From positions 3,162,001 to 3,226,000 of the forward strand of contig NC_014098.1 of assembly GCF_000092905.1 (NCBI RefSeq): DNA of 64,000 nucleotides, in the 5' to 3' direction. Shown here piece after piece: positions 9,167 to 16,364 of the stretch. The translations under genes and the position numbers were made by a program. Source of the stretch: Kyrpidia tusciae DSM 2912 (GTDB lineage Bacteria; Bacillota; Bacilli; Kyrpidiales; Kyrpidiaceae). How positions within the stretch are numbered: the first letter of the stretch is position 1; every line of letters starts with the position of its first letter. The notes below the pieces were generated by a model. That model was not told the DNA's origin and ran no database searches. It was given only the letters and a program-made list of their open reading frames with translations.

Positions 9167-10147
9167 CTATTTCTTTTTCAGAATGTCCTGGGGCGTCATG
9201 TGCAAAATCTTGGCCGTGTCGTAAACGATTTTGTAATCGGCGTCGGTCATCGGGTAGAAGGCCTTGGTGCCGGTCTTCTTGAAGTAGTCGGGATTCTGTT
9301 TGTCGTAATTCAGCACGAACTCTTTGATTTTGGCCACGAGGTCCGGCGGCAAGTCGTTCCGGTAGGTCAACGGATCAAGGGGGATCGGTGCGGAGGTTTT
9401 GATCACGCGGAAATCGGACGCTTTCACCATCCCCGCATCGATGAAGCGCTGGATACACACGTCGCACACCCCCGCTCCGTCCGCCTGGTGGTGGGCAATG
9501 GCGATGATGGACTTGTCATGGCCGCCCGAGTAGGACACGTTCGAAAAAAAGCTGTCCACCTTTTCGGGCGGGATGTTCAGTTCCTCACTGATCATGGCTT
9601 GGGGAAACAGATGTCCCGACGTGGAGGCCGGATCGGCGTACAGGAAAGTTTTCCCCTTAAGGTCGGCGATGGTTTTCGCCGGGGAATCGGCGGGCACGAC
9701 GATTTCGCTGTGATAAAAGGCGTTTTCTTTGCTCGTGGCCTTACAGGCGATGGGTTCCGCGCCGGCCTCCTGGTGGGCGATGATGTACGAGAAGGGGCCG
9801 AAATACCCGAGATCCACCTTTTTTGCACGCATCGCTTCAATGACCGATGTGTAGTCGTCACCGACGTAGACGTTCACTTTGATGCCCAACGCTTTGCCAA
9901 TGTCTTCGGCAAATTTTCTCTCCACATCTCCGAGGTTGCCGGCGACCTCCGCCGGAATAAGTCCATAATTCAGTTCCTTCGGCCAGTTCTGTTTGCCGCT
10001 GGCCTCTCCGGCACTCCCCGTAGAAGCTGCGGAACCGGTGTCCGATGTTGCCTGCTGCGAACCGCAAGCCGTGAGGGAAGCCAACAGAAGAACCGCGATG
10101 CCTGAGGCGAGTATCCGTTTTCGCACTTCGTTGAAGCCTTGGCGCAC
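9167..10147 (-). CDS. phnD: Phosphonate-binding lipoprotein PhnD
   Basis: A 326-residue substrate-binding protein. A lipoprotein signal peptide ends at the lipobox LTAC (Cys near residue 28), so the mature protein is tethered to the outer face of the membrane. Family segments include LNYGLIPAE, KVDLGYFGPFSYI and DPASTSGHLFPQAM, the last carrying phosphonate-contacting residues in known PhnD structures. The start is GTG at 10147 with GGGAGG eight bases upstream. It is the first gene of the transcribed locus, so the control region lies just upstream. Confidence 0.95.
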   Translation of the reverse strand: MRQGFNEVRKRILASGIAVLLLASLTACGSQQATSDTGSAASTGSAGEASGKQNWPKELNYGLIPAEVAGNLGDVERKFAEDIGKALGIKVNVYVGDDYTSVIEAMRAKKVDLGYFGPFSYIIAHQEAGAEPIACKATSKENAFYHSEIVVPADSPAKTIADLKGKTFLYADPASTSGHLFPQAMISEELNIPPEKVDSFFSNVSYSGGHDKSIIAIAHHQADGAGVCDVCIQRFIDAGMVKASDFRVIKTSAPIPLDPLTYRNDLPPDLVAKIKEFVLNYDKQNPDYFKKTGTKAFYPMTDADYKIVYDTAKILHMTPQDILKKK

Positions 10148-10222
10148 TGTGTAAACCTCCCTGCCCAGATTGATTTTGCATCCTGTTCTACGGCGCGCTT
10201 TTGAACAGCTGTCCGATGCACC

Positions 10223-10290
10223 CTTATGCTAACTTGTTGACAAGTATCCGTCGTTAACGAACCGAAAAAAGCGTGTAACATGCGAGTTAA
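10223..10290 (-). promoter_or_regulatory. Candidate PhoP-box array and inverted repeats upstream of phnD
   Basis: Read on the minus strand from 10290, hexamers TTAACT, GTTACA, TTTTCG and TTAACG recur at an exact 11-base period. The first and last match the PhoP box TTAACA at five of six positions, the second at four and the third at three. A TAGCAT -10-like hexamer follows at 10231-10226. The same stretch contains the perfect palindrome TCGTTAACGA (10251-10260) and the inverted repeat ACTTGT-tg-ACAAGT (10232-10245). PhoP control of phosphonate uptake would make biological sense; direct proof is lacking. Confidence 0.45.
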
Positions 10291-10360
10291 CTTTTCAATA
10301 CGTCAGGATAATCCTCGCCGAAACAGAAACGGGGGGATGAAAAATTCAGCCCAAAGGGGG

Positions 10361-10389
10361 TTGACGAACTATCGGTTGAGCGATATATT
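10361..10389 (+). promoter_or_regulatory. Strong sigma-A-type promoter for a small RNA
   Basis: TTGACG at 10361-10366 and TATATT at 10384-10389 are separated by exactly 17 bases. The expected transcript start is near 10396. No coding sequence follows before the terminators at 10482 and 10523. Confidence 0.6.
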
Positions 10390-10395
10390 AACGGC

Positions 10396-10517
10396 AGGAA
10401 CTGCAGTTATTTACCCATGTCGTTGGGCATGAGGTTTTTGAACAATTTGATTTTTTTCTCCGCACTGGAGCACGGCGCTATGCCCCCTTGGATTTTCCAA
10501 GGGGGCTGAGCTTTTTT
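10396..10517 (+). ncRNA. Predicted ~120-nt intergenic RNA, function unknown
   Basis: A short transcription unit is bounded by a good promoter and a perfect intrinsic terminator. Predicted small stems are GCAG-gaa-CTGC, CCCA-TGTCGT-TGGG and CTCC-GCACT-GGAG. They are followed by the 11-base-pair terminator stem. No open frame with a ribosome site is visible. It is divergent from phnD and does not resemble 6S, SRP, tmRNA or a riboswitch that I recognise. I infer an RNA gene from architecture alone. Confidence 0.5.
10482..10517 (+). terminator. Intrinsic terminator 1
   Basis: A perfect 11-base-pair stem (GCCCCCTTGGA with TCCAAGGGGGC) has a three-base TTT loop, followed five bases later by TTTTTT. 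The T-tract is on the plus strand, so it serves the short upstream transcript rather than the minus-strand genes. Confidence 0.8.
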
Positions 10518-10522
10518 ATAAG

Positions 10523-10562
10523 CCGGATTCTGGCGTCCGATGTCAACAGAGTCCGGTTTTTT
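10523..10562 (+). terminator. Intrinsic terminator 2
   Basis: CCGGATTCTG pairs with CAGAGTCCGG (ten pairs, one wobble) around a 14-base loop and is followed directly by TTTTTT. It lies five bases after the first terminator, giving a tandem stop. Confidence 0.65.
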
Positions 10563-10774
10563 CTCCTTCCCCGCCAAAAGGCGAGGGGAGTGACTTGTTC
10601 ATGGATGAAGATGTCACGACACTTGGCTGGCGAGTGAAGACGGGCCCGGACGTGGTTGCGGTGCTGGACCTGCGGTTTCATCCGCTCTTGCAGAGTCTTA
10701 CCAGCGGATACTGGTTGCCGGGCGCAGATCGCATCTCCCCGCCCACCGGGGGGAGGGGAGAAGGGGCCGAACGA
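10563..10774. other. Gene-free stretch with GC-rich hairpins
   Basis: Between the second terminator and the SDR stop I see no supported gene. A hairpin CTCC...CCCGCC-AAAA-GGCG...GGGGAG lies near 10562-10590. A second inverted repeat (TCTCCCC ... GGGGAGA) lies near 10730-10760 and may mark the end of the SDR transcript. Open frames crossing it have no ribosome site and no recognisable protein pattern. Confidence 0.4.
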
Positions 10775-11536
10775 TTATCGCGGGGCCATGCGAATGGCGC
10801 CGTCCAGCCGGATGGTGGTGCCGTTGATCATGGCATTGCCCACAATCGACGCCACGAGCATCGCATACTCTTCGGGTCGGCCCAGGCGGCTGGGAAAGGG
10901 CACCTGCTGACCGAGAGATTTTCGGGCCGGCTCCGGCAGACCCGCCAGCATGCGGGTATCAAAAATCCCCGGGGCGATGCTGACGACGCGGATGCCATAG
11001 CGGGCCAAATCCCGGGCCGCCGGCAGGGTCAGCCCCACCACGCCGCCCTTGGATGCGCTGTAGGCCACCTGGCCGATCTGCCCCTCGAAAGCGGCCACCG
11101 AAGCGGTGTTGATGATCACCCCGCGTTCTCCGTCCTCGTTGGGCTCCCCCTGGGACATGGCCTCGGCGGCCAAACGCAACACGTTGAACGTACCAATCAG
11201 GTTAACGTGAATCACCCGGGCGAAAGCGTCAAGATCATGGGGCCCCTGTTTGCCGAGCACTTTTTCGGCGATGGCGATCCCCGCGCAGTTCACCGTCACC
11301 CCCAGGGGACCGAGCTCCTTCGCCGCCGCCACCGTGGCGCGCACCGATTCCGGATCCGTGACGTCCGTGCGGACAAACCGGGCCCCTTCTCCGAGGGACT
11401 CGGCCACCTCCTGGCCCCGTTCGCTGACATCCGCGATGACCAGCTTGGCTCCGAGCTCATGCAGTTTACGCGCCGTGGCCTCGCCGAGCCCCGAGGCTCC
11501 CCCCGTCACGATGGCGCTGTATCCTTTGACATCCAT
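10775..11536 (-). CDS. SDR oxidoreductase, 3-hydroxyacyl-CoA dehydrogenase (HSD10) type
   Basis: A 253-residue classical short-chain dehydrogenase. The NAD(P) motif [10 protein letters not shown] is at residues ~12-21, DVTDP at ~60, NCAGIA at ~87 and the catalytic Ser in [14 protein letters not shown] supplies Tyr and Lys near 160. The acidic residue at the end of beta-2 (VIADVSE) suggests NAD rather than NADP. The overall pattern ([19 protein letters not shown], then FDTRML) is that of type 2 3-hydroxyacyl-CoA dehydrogenases. It lies 92 bases downstream of an acyl-CoA ligase on the same strand, which supports a fatty-acid role. Confidence 0.8.
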   Translation of the reverse strand: MDVKGYSAIVTGGASGLGEATARKLHELGAKLVIADVSERGQEVAESLGEGARFVRTDVTDPESVRATVAAAKELGPLGVTVNCAGIAIAEKVLGKQGPHDLDAFARVIHVNLIGTFNVLRLAAEAMSQGEPNEDGERGVIINTASVAAFEGQIGQVAYSASKGGVVGLTLPAARDLARYGIRVVSIAPGIFDTRMLAGLPEPARKSLGQQVPFPSRLGRPEEYAMLVASIVGNAMINGTTIRLDGAIRMAPR

Positions 11537-11628
11537 CTTATCGACTCCCCTTTCATGTTTCCGTCACGAGGAATATTTCCCAAGGCGGAGGAAGCTGCAC
11601 CGCCCGACCGATCTGTACCCTGGCACAT

Positions 11629-13260
11629 TCAAGAATGCGGCGATCCCGGGGCCTGTTCATCATTCCAATTCTTAAATTGTTCCCTCAACTTCGCCTTCAT
11701 AAACTTGCCCGCCGAGGTGCGGGGAATCTCCTCCAAAAACACGACGGCATCCGGCAGCCACCATTTGGCAAACTTGGATTCCAGATACGCCCGCAACTCC
11801 TCCTCCGTCACCTGGATCCCGGCTTTTGGCACCACCGCCGCCAGAGGCCGCTCCTGCCATTTTGGATGGGGGACCGCGAACACCGCCGCCTCGGCCACCG
11901 CCGGGTGGCCCATCAGAGCATTCTCAAGATCCACCGAGCTGATCCACTCACCCCCGGATTTGATCAAATCTTTCGTCCGGTCGGTGATCTTCATGTAGCC
12001 TTCCGGGTCGATGGTCGCCACGTCTCCGGTGCGGAACCAGCCGTCCGGAGTAAAACTGTCGTTGTTGGGCATCTGGTAGTAACTGGCTGCCACCCACGGA
12101 CCCCGCACCTGGAGTTCCCCCATCGTCTGCCCGTCCCAAGGCGCCTCGCCCCGATCGCCCACGATTCGGGCTTCGATCAGGGGGACCGTCAGCCCCTGCT
12201 TGGCGCGAAGAGCGTATTTCTCGTCTTCGGGCAGATCGTCCAGGGTGGACTTGATGTAGCTCACCGTCGCCAGGGGCGTCGTCTCCGTCATCCCCCACGC
12301 GTGCACGATCCGCAGACCGAACCGGTCGAAGGCCCGGATCAGCCCTTCCGGCGCCGCCGACCCGCCCACCGCCATGCGCATCGGCTGGAGCTTCCAGCGA
12401 TCCGGCTCTTTCTCCAGCGCTTGCACGATCCCCAACCAAATGGTCGGTACACCGGCGCTAAGCGTAACCCGTTCCGCCTCAAAGAGGTCCAAAAGGCTCA
12501 CAGGATCCAGGTGGGGTCCGGGAAACACCAACTTTGCCCCCACCAGCACCGCCGCAAAGGGAACTCCCCACGCGTTGGCGTGAAACATCGGCACCACCGG
12601 AGTGGCCGTATCCCGCTGGGAAAGCGCCAAGGTGTCCGCCATCGCGCTGGCCAGGGAGTGGAGCACGAGGGCCCGGTGGGAATACACCACACCTTTCGGC
12701 CTGCCCGTGGTTCCCGAAGTGTAGCACATGCCCGCCGCTTCGTTCTCGCCGAGGTTTGGGTAGTGAAAATCCCCCGTGGCCGTGGCCAACAGGTCCTCAT
12801 ACTTTTCGTACTCCGACGAAACCGGGGCGTCGGTGAGGGAGACGACAAAAACGCGCTCCAGATTGACCCGCCCCTTCACCTGTTCGTAGAGCGGCACCAG
12901 CACGTCATCGATGATCAGGAACCGGTCTTCGGCATGGTTCATGATGAAGGCGATGTCATCGGGGTGGAGCCGGAGGTTCACCGTGTGCAGAACCCCTCCC
13001 GCCGCCGGGATCCCAAAATACGCTTCCAGATGGGCGTAGTGATTCCACATCAGGGTGGCAACCCGGTCTCCCCGGCGGAGTCCGGCCTTTTGCAGGGCTT
13101 CGGCCAACTGCTTGGCCCGGCGATAAAAATCCGCATACCGATACCGGTGCAGCGAGCGGTCCGGCAATCGGGAGACCACTTCCACCTTGCCATAAAACGT
13201 CCCCGCCCGTTCGAGCAGTGAAGGCAAAACCAACGGAGTGTTCATCATGGTGCCATTCAT
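11629..13260 (-). CDS. Fatty-acyl-CoA ligase (AMP-forming), AlkK-like
   Basis: A 543-residue adenylate-forming enzyme that activates medium- or long-chain fatty acids to CoA thioesters. The P-loop-like motif TSGTTGRPKG is at residues 181-190. Further motifs are GGSAAPE, HAWGMTETTP, GWFRTGD and the C-terminal hinge ITDRTKDLIKSGGEW, with the terminal catalytic Lys in TSAGKFMK. There is no signal peptide. The start ATG at 13260 has GGGAGG eleven bases upstream, and a TATAAT -10 element lies about 110 bases upstream. It is probably cotranscribed with the downstream SDR. Confidence 0.88.
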   Translation of the reverse strand: MNGTMMNTPLVLPSLLERAGTFYGKVEVVSRLPDRSLHRYRYADFYRRAKQLAEALQKAGLRRGDRVATLMWNHYAHLEAYFGIPAAGGVLHTVNLRLHPDDIAFIMNHAEDRFLIIDDVLVPLYEQVKGRVNLERVFVVSLTDAPVSSEYEKYEDLLATATGDFHYPNLGENEAAGMCYTSGTTGRPKGVVYSHRALVLHSLASAMADTLALSQRDTATPVVPMFHANAWGVPFAAVLVGAKLVFPGPHLDPVSLLDLFEAERVTLSAGVPTIWLGIVQALEKEPDRWKLQPMRMAVGGSAAPEGLIRAFDRFGLRIVHAWGMTETTPLATVSYIKSTLDDLPEDEKYALRAKQGLTVPLIEARIVGDRGEAPWDGQTMGELQVRGPWVAASYYQMPNNDSFTPDGWFRTGDVATIDPEGYMKITDRTKDLIKSGGEWISSVDLENALMGHPAVAEAAVFAVPHPKWQERPLAAVVPKAGIQVTEEELRAYLESKFAKWWLPDAVVFLEEIPRTSAGKFMKAKLREQFKNWNDEQAPGSPHS

Positions 13261-13376
13261 GAGCTGTAAACCTCCCTTGATTCGGGATCGGAAATCCGGC
13301 CGGACCCAGCCGCACCGCGAACTCCCCAGACCGTCACCGGAATCGGCGGAGGTGGCCTACCAACCGGCTCGTCTTC

Positions 13377-13382
13377 ATTATA
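13377..13382 (-). promoter_or_regulatory. -10 element upstream of the acyl-CoA ligase
   Basis: A perfect TATAAT on the minus strand. The -35 at 17 bases (TTCCGA) is weak, so activation or an unusual sigma factor is possible. The transcript would start near 13370 and have a leader of about 110 bases. Confidence 0.4.
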
Positions 13383-13413
13383 CATAGGGATCAAAGGATT
13401 CGGAAGGGTGGAA

Positions 13414-13445
13414 TGAAAGTCGACTTTTTTGTACGGCGCATAATT
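13414..13445 (+). promoter_or_regulatory. Possible forespore (sigma-G-like) promoter for gerA
   Basis: TGAAAG at 13414-13419 and CATAATT at 13439-13445 resemble a sigma-G promoter, with a slightly long 19-base spacer. It lies 60 bases before the gerA start. Forespore expression is expected for germinant receptors; the match is only moderate. Confidence 0.3.
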
Positions 13446-13504
13446 GCGTGGGCCCATGGAACAATATCCCTCGGGAAATATCCCCAAACGAGGTTGGAAA
13501 TCCT

Positions 13505-15076
13505 ATGGTGCGACGCGATGGAGAGGGACGCGGAAAGAATCGCAAAAACAAACAAATTTCCTGGTCAGATCCCCAGGGCAGGGGGGAGGGAGCCGCGGGC
13601 TTATCCCCGGAGATCGACCGGCTTTATCAACAGATTCAAGAGATGTGGACAAAGTGCGATGACGTCCAGTTCCGCTGGATCGAGACCGCAGGACGGCGGG
13701 GATTCATCATCTGGATCTACACGTTGATCGGCAAAGAACTGGCCCAAGAAAGTATTCTTGAACCGTTGACCACCCTGGAAAAGGCGGAAACTGTGACAGA
13801 TGTCCAACGGGCTTTGCGCAGCCCTTCTCTTCGCCTTGTAAACAGTGTGGAAGAGATCAACATCGCCGTGGGGGAGGGGGCGGCGGTTCTGTGCCTGGAC
13901 GGATTCAACCAGGCGATCGTCCTGGACGTCATGCAGTTCCAAGGGCGCCCGGTGGAACGTTCGACGCTGGAGGCGGTGGTCCGGGGCCCCCAGGAGGCTT
14001 TCACCGAAAGTCTGGAAATGAACCTCGGCCTCATCCGCCGCAGGCTCAAAAGCCCTCGGGTCAAAGTGGAATATATGGCCCTGGGCCGGGTGTCGAAAAC
14101 AATGGTCGCCCTGGTCTACATCCAGGGCATCGTCAAACCGGGTTATGTCAAAGAGTGCCAGGAGCGCCTGAATCGGATTGACGCAGATTCCATCCTCGAC
14201 TCCGGATACATCGAGGAGCTGATCGACGACGCGCCCCTGTCCCCTTTTCCCACCATCGAATACACCGAGCGCCCGGACCGCCTCGCCGCCGAGGCTCTGC
14301 AGGGCCGGGTGGGGATCGTCGTGGACGGCAGCCCAAACGCCTTGCTCATCCCGGCTCTCTTCGTCAACTTCCTGCAGTCCCCGGAAGATTATTTTGAACG
14401 GTACAGCATGGCCCTGGCCGTTCGCCTGCTGCGGCATATGTATTTCTGGATCGCCCTGCTTTTGCCCGCCACTTATGTGGCCCTGTTGTCGTATCACCAA
14501 GAGATGATCCCCACCACCCTGTTAATGACCCTGACCGCCTCCCACGAAGGCGTGCCCTTCCCCGCCGTCGTCGAGGCGTTAATCATGGAAGTGACTTTCG
14601 AAGCCCTGCGGGAAGCCGGTATCCGCCTGCCCAAGGCTGTCGGCCAATCGGTGAGCATCGTCGGCGCCCTGGTGATCGGCGAGGCGGCCGTCAACGCCGG
14701 CATCGTATCGCCCGCCATGGTCATCATCGTAGCGTTGACGGGAATCGCGTCCTTTACGATCCCCAGTTACAACATCGCCATCACCTTCCGGCTCCTGCGT
14801 TTTCCCATGATGATCATGGCAGGGCTGTTCGGACTGTACGGCATCATCATTTCTCTACTCGTCCTGTGGATCCACTTGGTTTCCCTGCGGTCTTTCGGCG
14901 TGCCTTACATGGCTCCCATCGCCCCCCTGGTGTGGGAGGATCTCAAGGACACGTTTAGCCGCCCGCCGTGGTGGTACATGAAAAAGCGCCCGAAGATGTA
15001 CGAAACGGTGGACCCCACCCGCAGTGCGGACATCCCTCGCCCTCTGCCGGGGAAAGCCGAGGAGGACCCGCTGTGA
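13505..15076 (+). CDS. Spore germination receptor subunit A (GerA/GerKA family)
   Basis: About 523 residues. A large cytoplasmic N-terminal domain includes the conserved SLRLVNSVEEINIAVGEGAAV-like hairpin region, in which paralogues carry a NPDR-like switch segment. It is followed by about five transmembrane segments from residue ~310 and a charged tail. GerA subunits sit in the spore inner membrane and sense germinants, and the conserved ATYVALLSYHQEMIPTTL and FPAVVEALIMEVTFE regions are present. The frame is open to 13448; I chose ATG at 13505, preceded by GAGG. It is coupled to gerC by a GTGA overlap. No gerB lies between or after. Confidence 0.9.
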   Translation: MVRRDGEGRGKNRKNKQISWSDPQGRGEGAAGLSPEIDRLYQQIQEMWTKCDDVQFRWIETAGRRGFIIWIYTLIGKELAQESILEPLTTLEKAETVTDVQRALRSPSLRLVNSVEEINIAVGEGAAVLCLDGFNQAIVLDVMQFQGRPVERSTLEAVVRGPQEAFTESLEMNLGLIRRRLKSPRVKVEYMALGRVSKTMVALVYIQGIVKPGYVKECQERLNRIDADSILDSGYIEELIDDAPLSPFPTIEYTERPDRLAAEALQGRVGIVVDGSPNALLIPALFVNFLQSPEDYFERYSMALAVRLLRHMYFWIALLLPATYVALLSYHQEMIPTTLLMTLTASHEGVPFPAVVEALIMEVTFEALREAGIRLPKAVGQSVSIVGALVIGEAAVNAGIVSPAMVIIVALTGIASFTIPSYNIAITFRLLRFPMMIMAGLFGLYGIIISLLVLWIHLVSLRSFGVPYMAPIAPLVWEDLKDTFSRPPWWYMKKRPKMYETVDPTRSADIPRPLPGKAEEDPL

Positions 15077-16314
15077 AAAGAGAAGGAAGAGGCTGGCCAA
15101 AAAAGAGTGGATGGCTCATCGTCGTTCTTTTCGCCATTGTGCTCACGGGTTGCTGGGATCGGGTGGAAGTAACAGACCTCGCCCTGGTCATCGGCATGGG
15201 GATCGACGACGCTGGGCAAAACGGGGTCGATGTCACCGTCCAACTCCTCTCCCCCACCGGGCAAACCACCGGGGGTGGGCAAGGCCAGGGAACCATGGGC
15301 GGCGGCGATTCGAGCGGAAAACGCGCGTTTATCAATTATCAACAACGAGGAAAAACGGTTCAGGAAGCTTTGGACCGGCTGTACCGCGTACTGCCGCGCC
15401 GGCCCTTCGTGGCCCACAACACAGTGGTGGTCTTCGGCCGCCGTTACGCCGAGAAAGGCTTCGACCAGGCCTTGGATTATATCGAGCGTGAGCGCAACTT
15501 CCGCCGGTCGCAAATGTTTGTGGTCACGAGCGGCACCGCCCGGGAACTGCTCGACGTCCAGACGAGCCCCGAGCGGGTCAACGCCCGGGGCTTGCGCAAA
15601 CTGGCGGACCAACAACTGCGAACGTCCATCACCGAGCCCAGCGTCGAGTTGCGCGTGGTAAACGACCTTCTCAGCCCGTCCCAATCCCCGGTCATGGCCT
15701 GGATCGACCCGGTCGATAACGAGCCGAGGGTCATGGGTGTCGGTTTGTTTCGAGGGGGAAAATTGGTGGACCTCCTGCCCGTCCGGGAGAGCCAAGGCCT
15801 GATGTGGCTCCTTGGTCGCTCGGGTCAAGCGTTCATCCATATTCCCTGTCCTGGAGGCGGTCCCTCGTCCACAGGCCAGCGCCTTTCGATACGACTTCTC
15901 CACGCCGAACTGGACGTTGATCCCGTCGTAACTTCTTCGGGCGTCGTGTTTCGGGTGCACGGTTACGGTCAAGGAGAGGTGGACGCCGTGTGTGAGGGAG
16001 ATACGCCAACCCCGGAGCGGATGCAGGAATGGGGAAAGATCGTGGCCCAATACATGGAGACAGAGATGGACCGCACTCTCCAGCGCCTCAAGGCCAAGCA
16101 TGTGGACGCCGCCCAGTTCGGCACCCGGCTGTTCCGGAAAAATCCAGAACTCTGGCGCTCGGTGGCCCGCCAGTGGCCGGAGATGTTCACGAAATGTCGG
16201 GCGGAATATGATCTGCAAATCAATCTGCAGCGCTCTGGGATGATCTCCCAATCGCCTCTGACAGACCAATCCCCGGAAAACTACCCGCCCCAGCACGATC
16301 CGGGCCGAAGGTGA
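15073..16314 (+). CDS. Spore germination receptor lipoprotein subunit C (GerC family)
   Basis: A 413-residue lipoprotein. The start is the GTG at 15073, which overlaps the gerA stop as GTGA and has GGAGG seven bases upstream. The signal peptide ends in the lipobox VLTGCWDR, the classic GerC junction (Cys near residue 27). Typical family segments follow: VTDLALVIGMGID, then FGRRYAEKGF and the C-terminal NPELWRSVARQWPEMF. GerC is the membrane-anchored outer subunit of germinant receptors. The stop is followed by a convergent efflux operon. Confidence 0.92.
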   Translation: MKREGRGWPKKSGWLIVVLFAIVLTGCWDRVEVTDLALVIGMGIDDAGQNGVDVTVQLLSPTGQTTGGGQGQGTMGGGDSSGKRAFINYQQRGKTVQEALDRLYRVLPRRPFVAHNTVVVFGRRYAEKGFDQALDYIERERNFRRSQMFVVTSGTARELLDVQTSPERVNARGLRKLADQQLRTSITEPSVELRVVNDLLSPSQSPVMAWIDPVDNEPRVMGVGLFRGGKLVDLLPVRESQGLMWLLGRSGQAFIHIPCPGGGPSSTGQRLSIRLLHAELDVDPVVTSSGVVFRVHGYGQGEVDAVCEGDTPTPERMQEWGKIVAQYMETEMDRTLQRLKAKHVDAAQFGTRLFRKNPELWRSVARQWPEMFTKCRAEYDLQINLQRSGMISQSPLTDQSPENYPPQHDPGRR

Positions 16315-16364
16315 AGAGAGGCGGAATGGGGCGGGCTTCGCCGGCACCTCCAATGCCGCCCGGT

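Noticed and set aside
10517-10545. ATAAGCCGGATTCTG, resembling the reverse complement of the RNase P RNA 3' end
   Set aside because: The similarity stops after about 25 bases, the universal GGAAAGTCC core is not found on either strand nearby, and the same bases form terminator 2.
10595-10774. Plus-strand frame running towards the SDR gene
   Set aside because: No ribosome site before it and most of it is antisense to the SDR gene.
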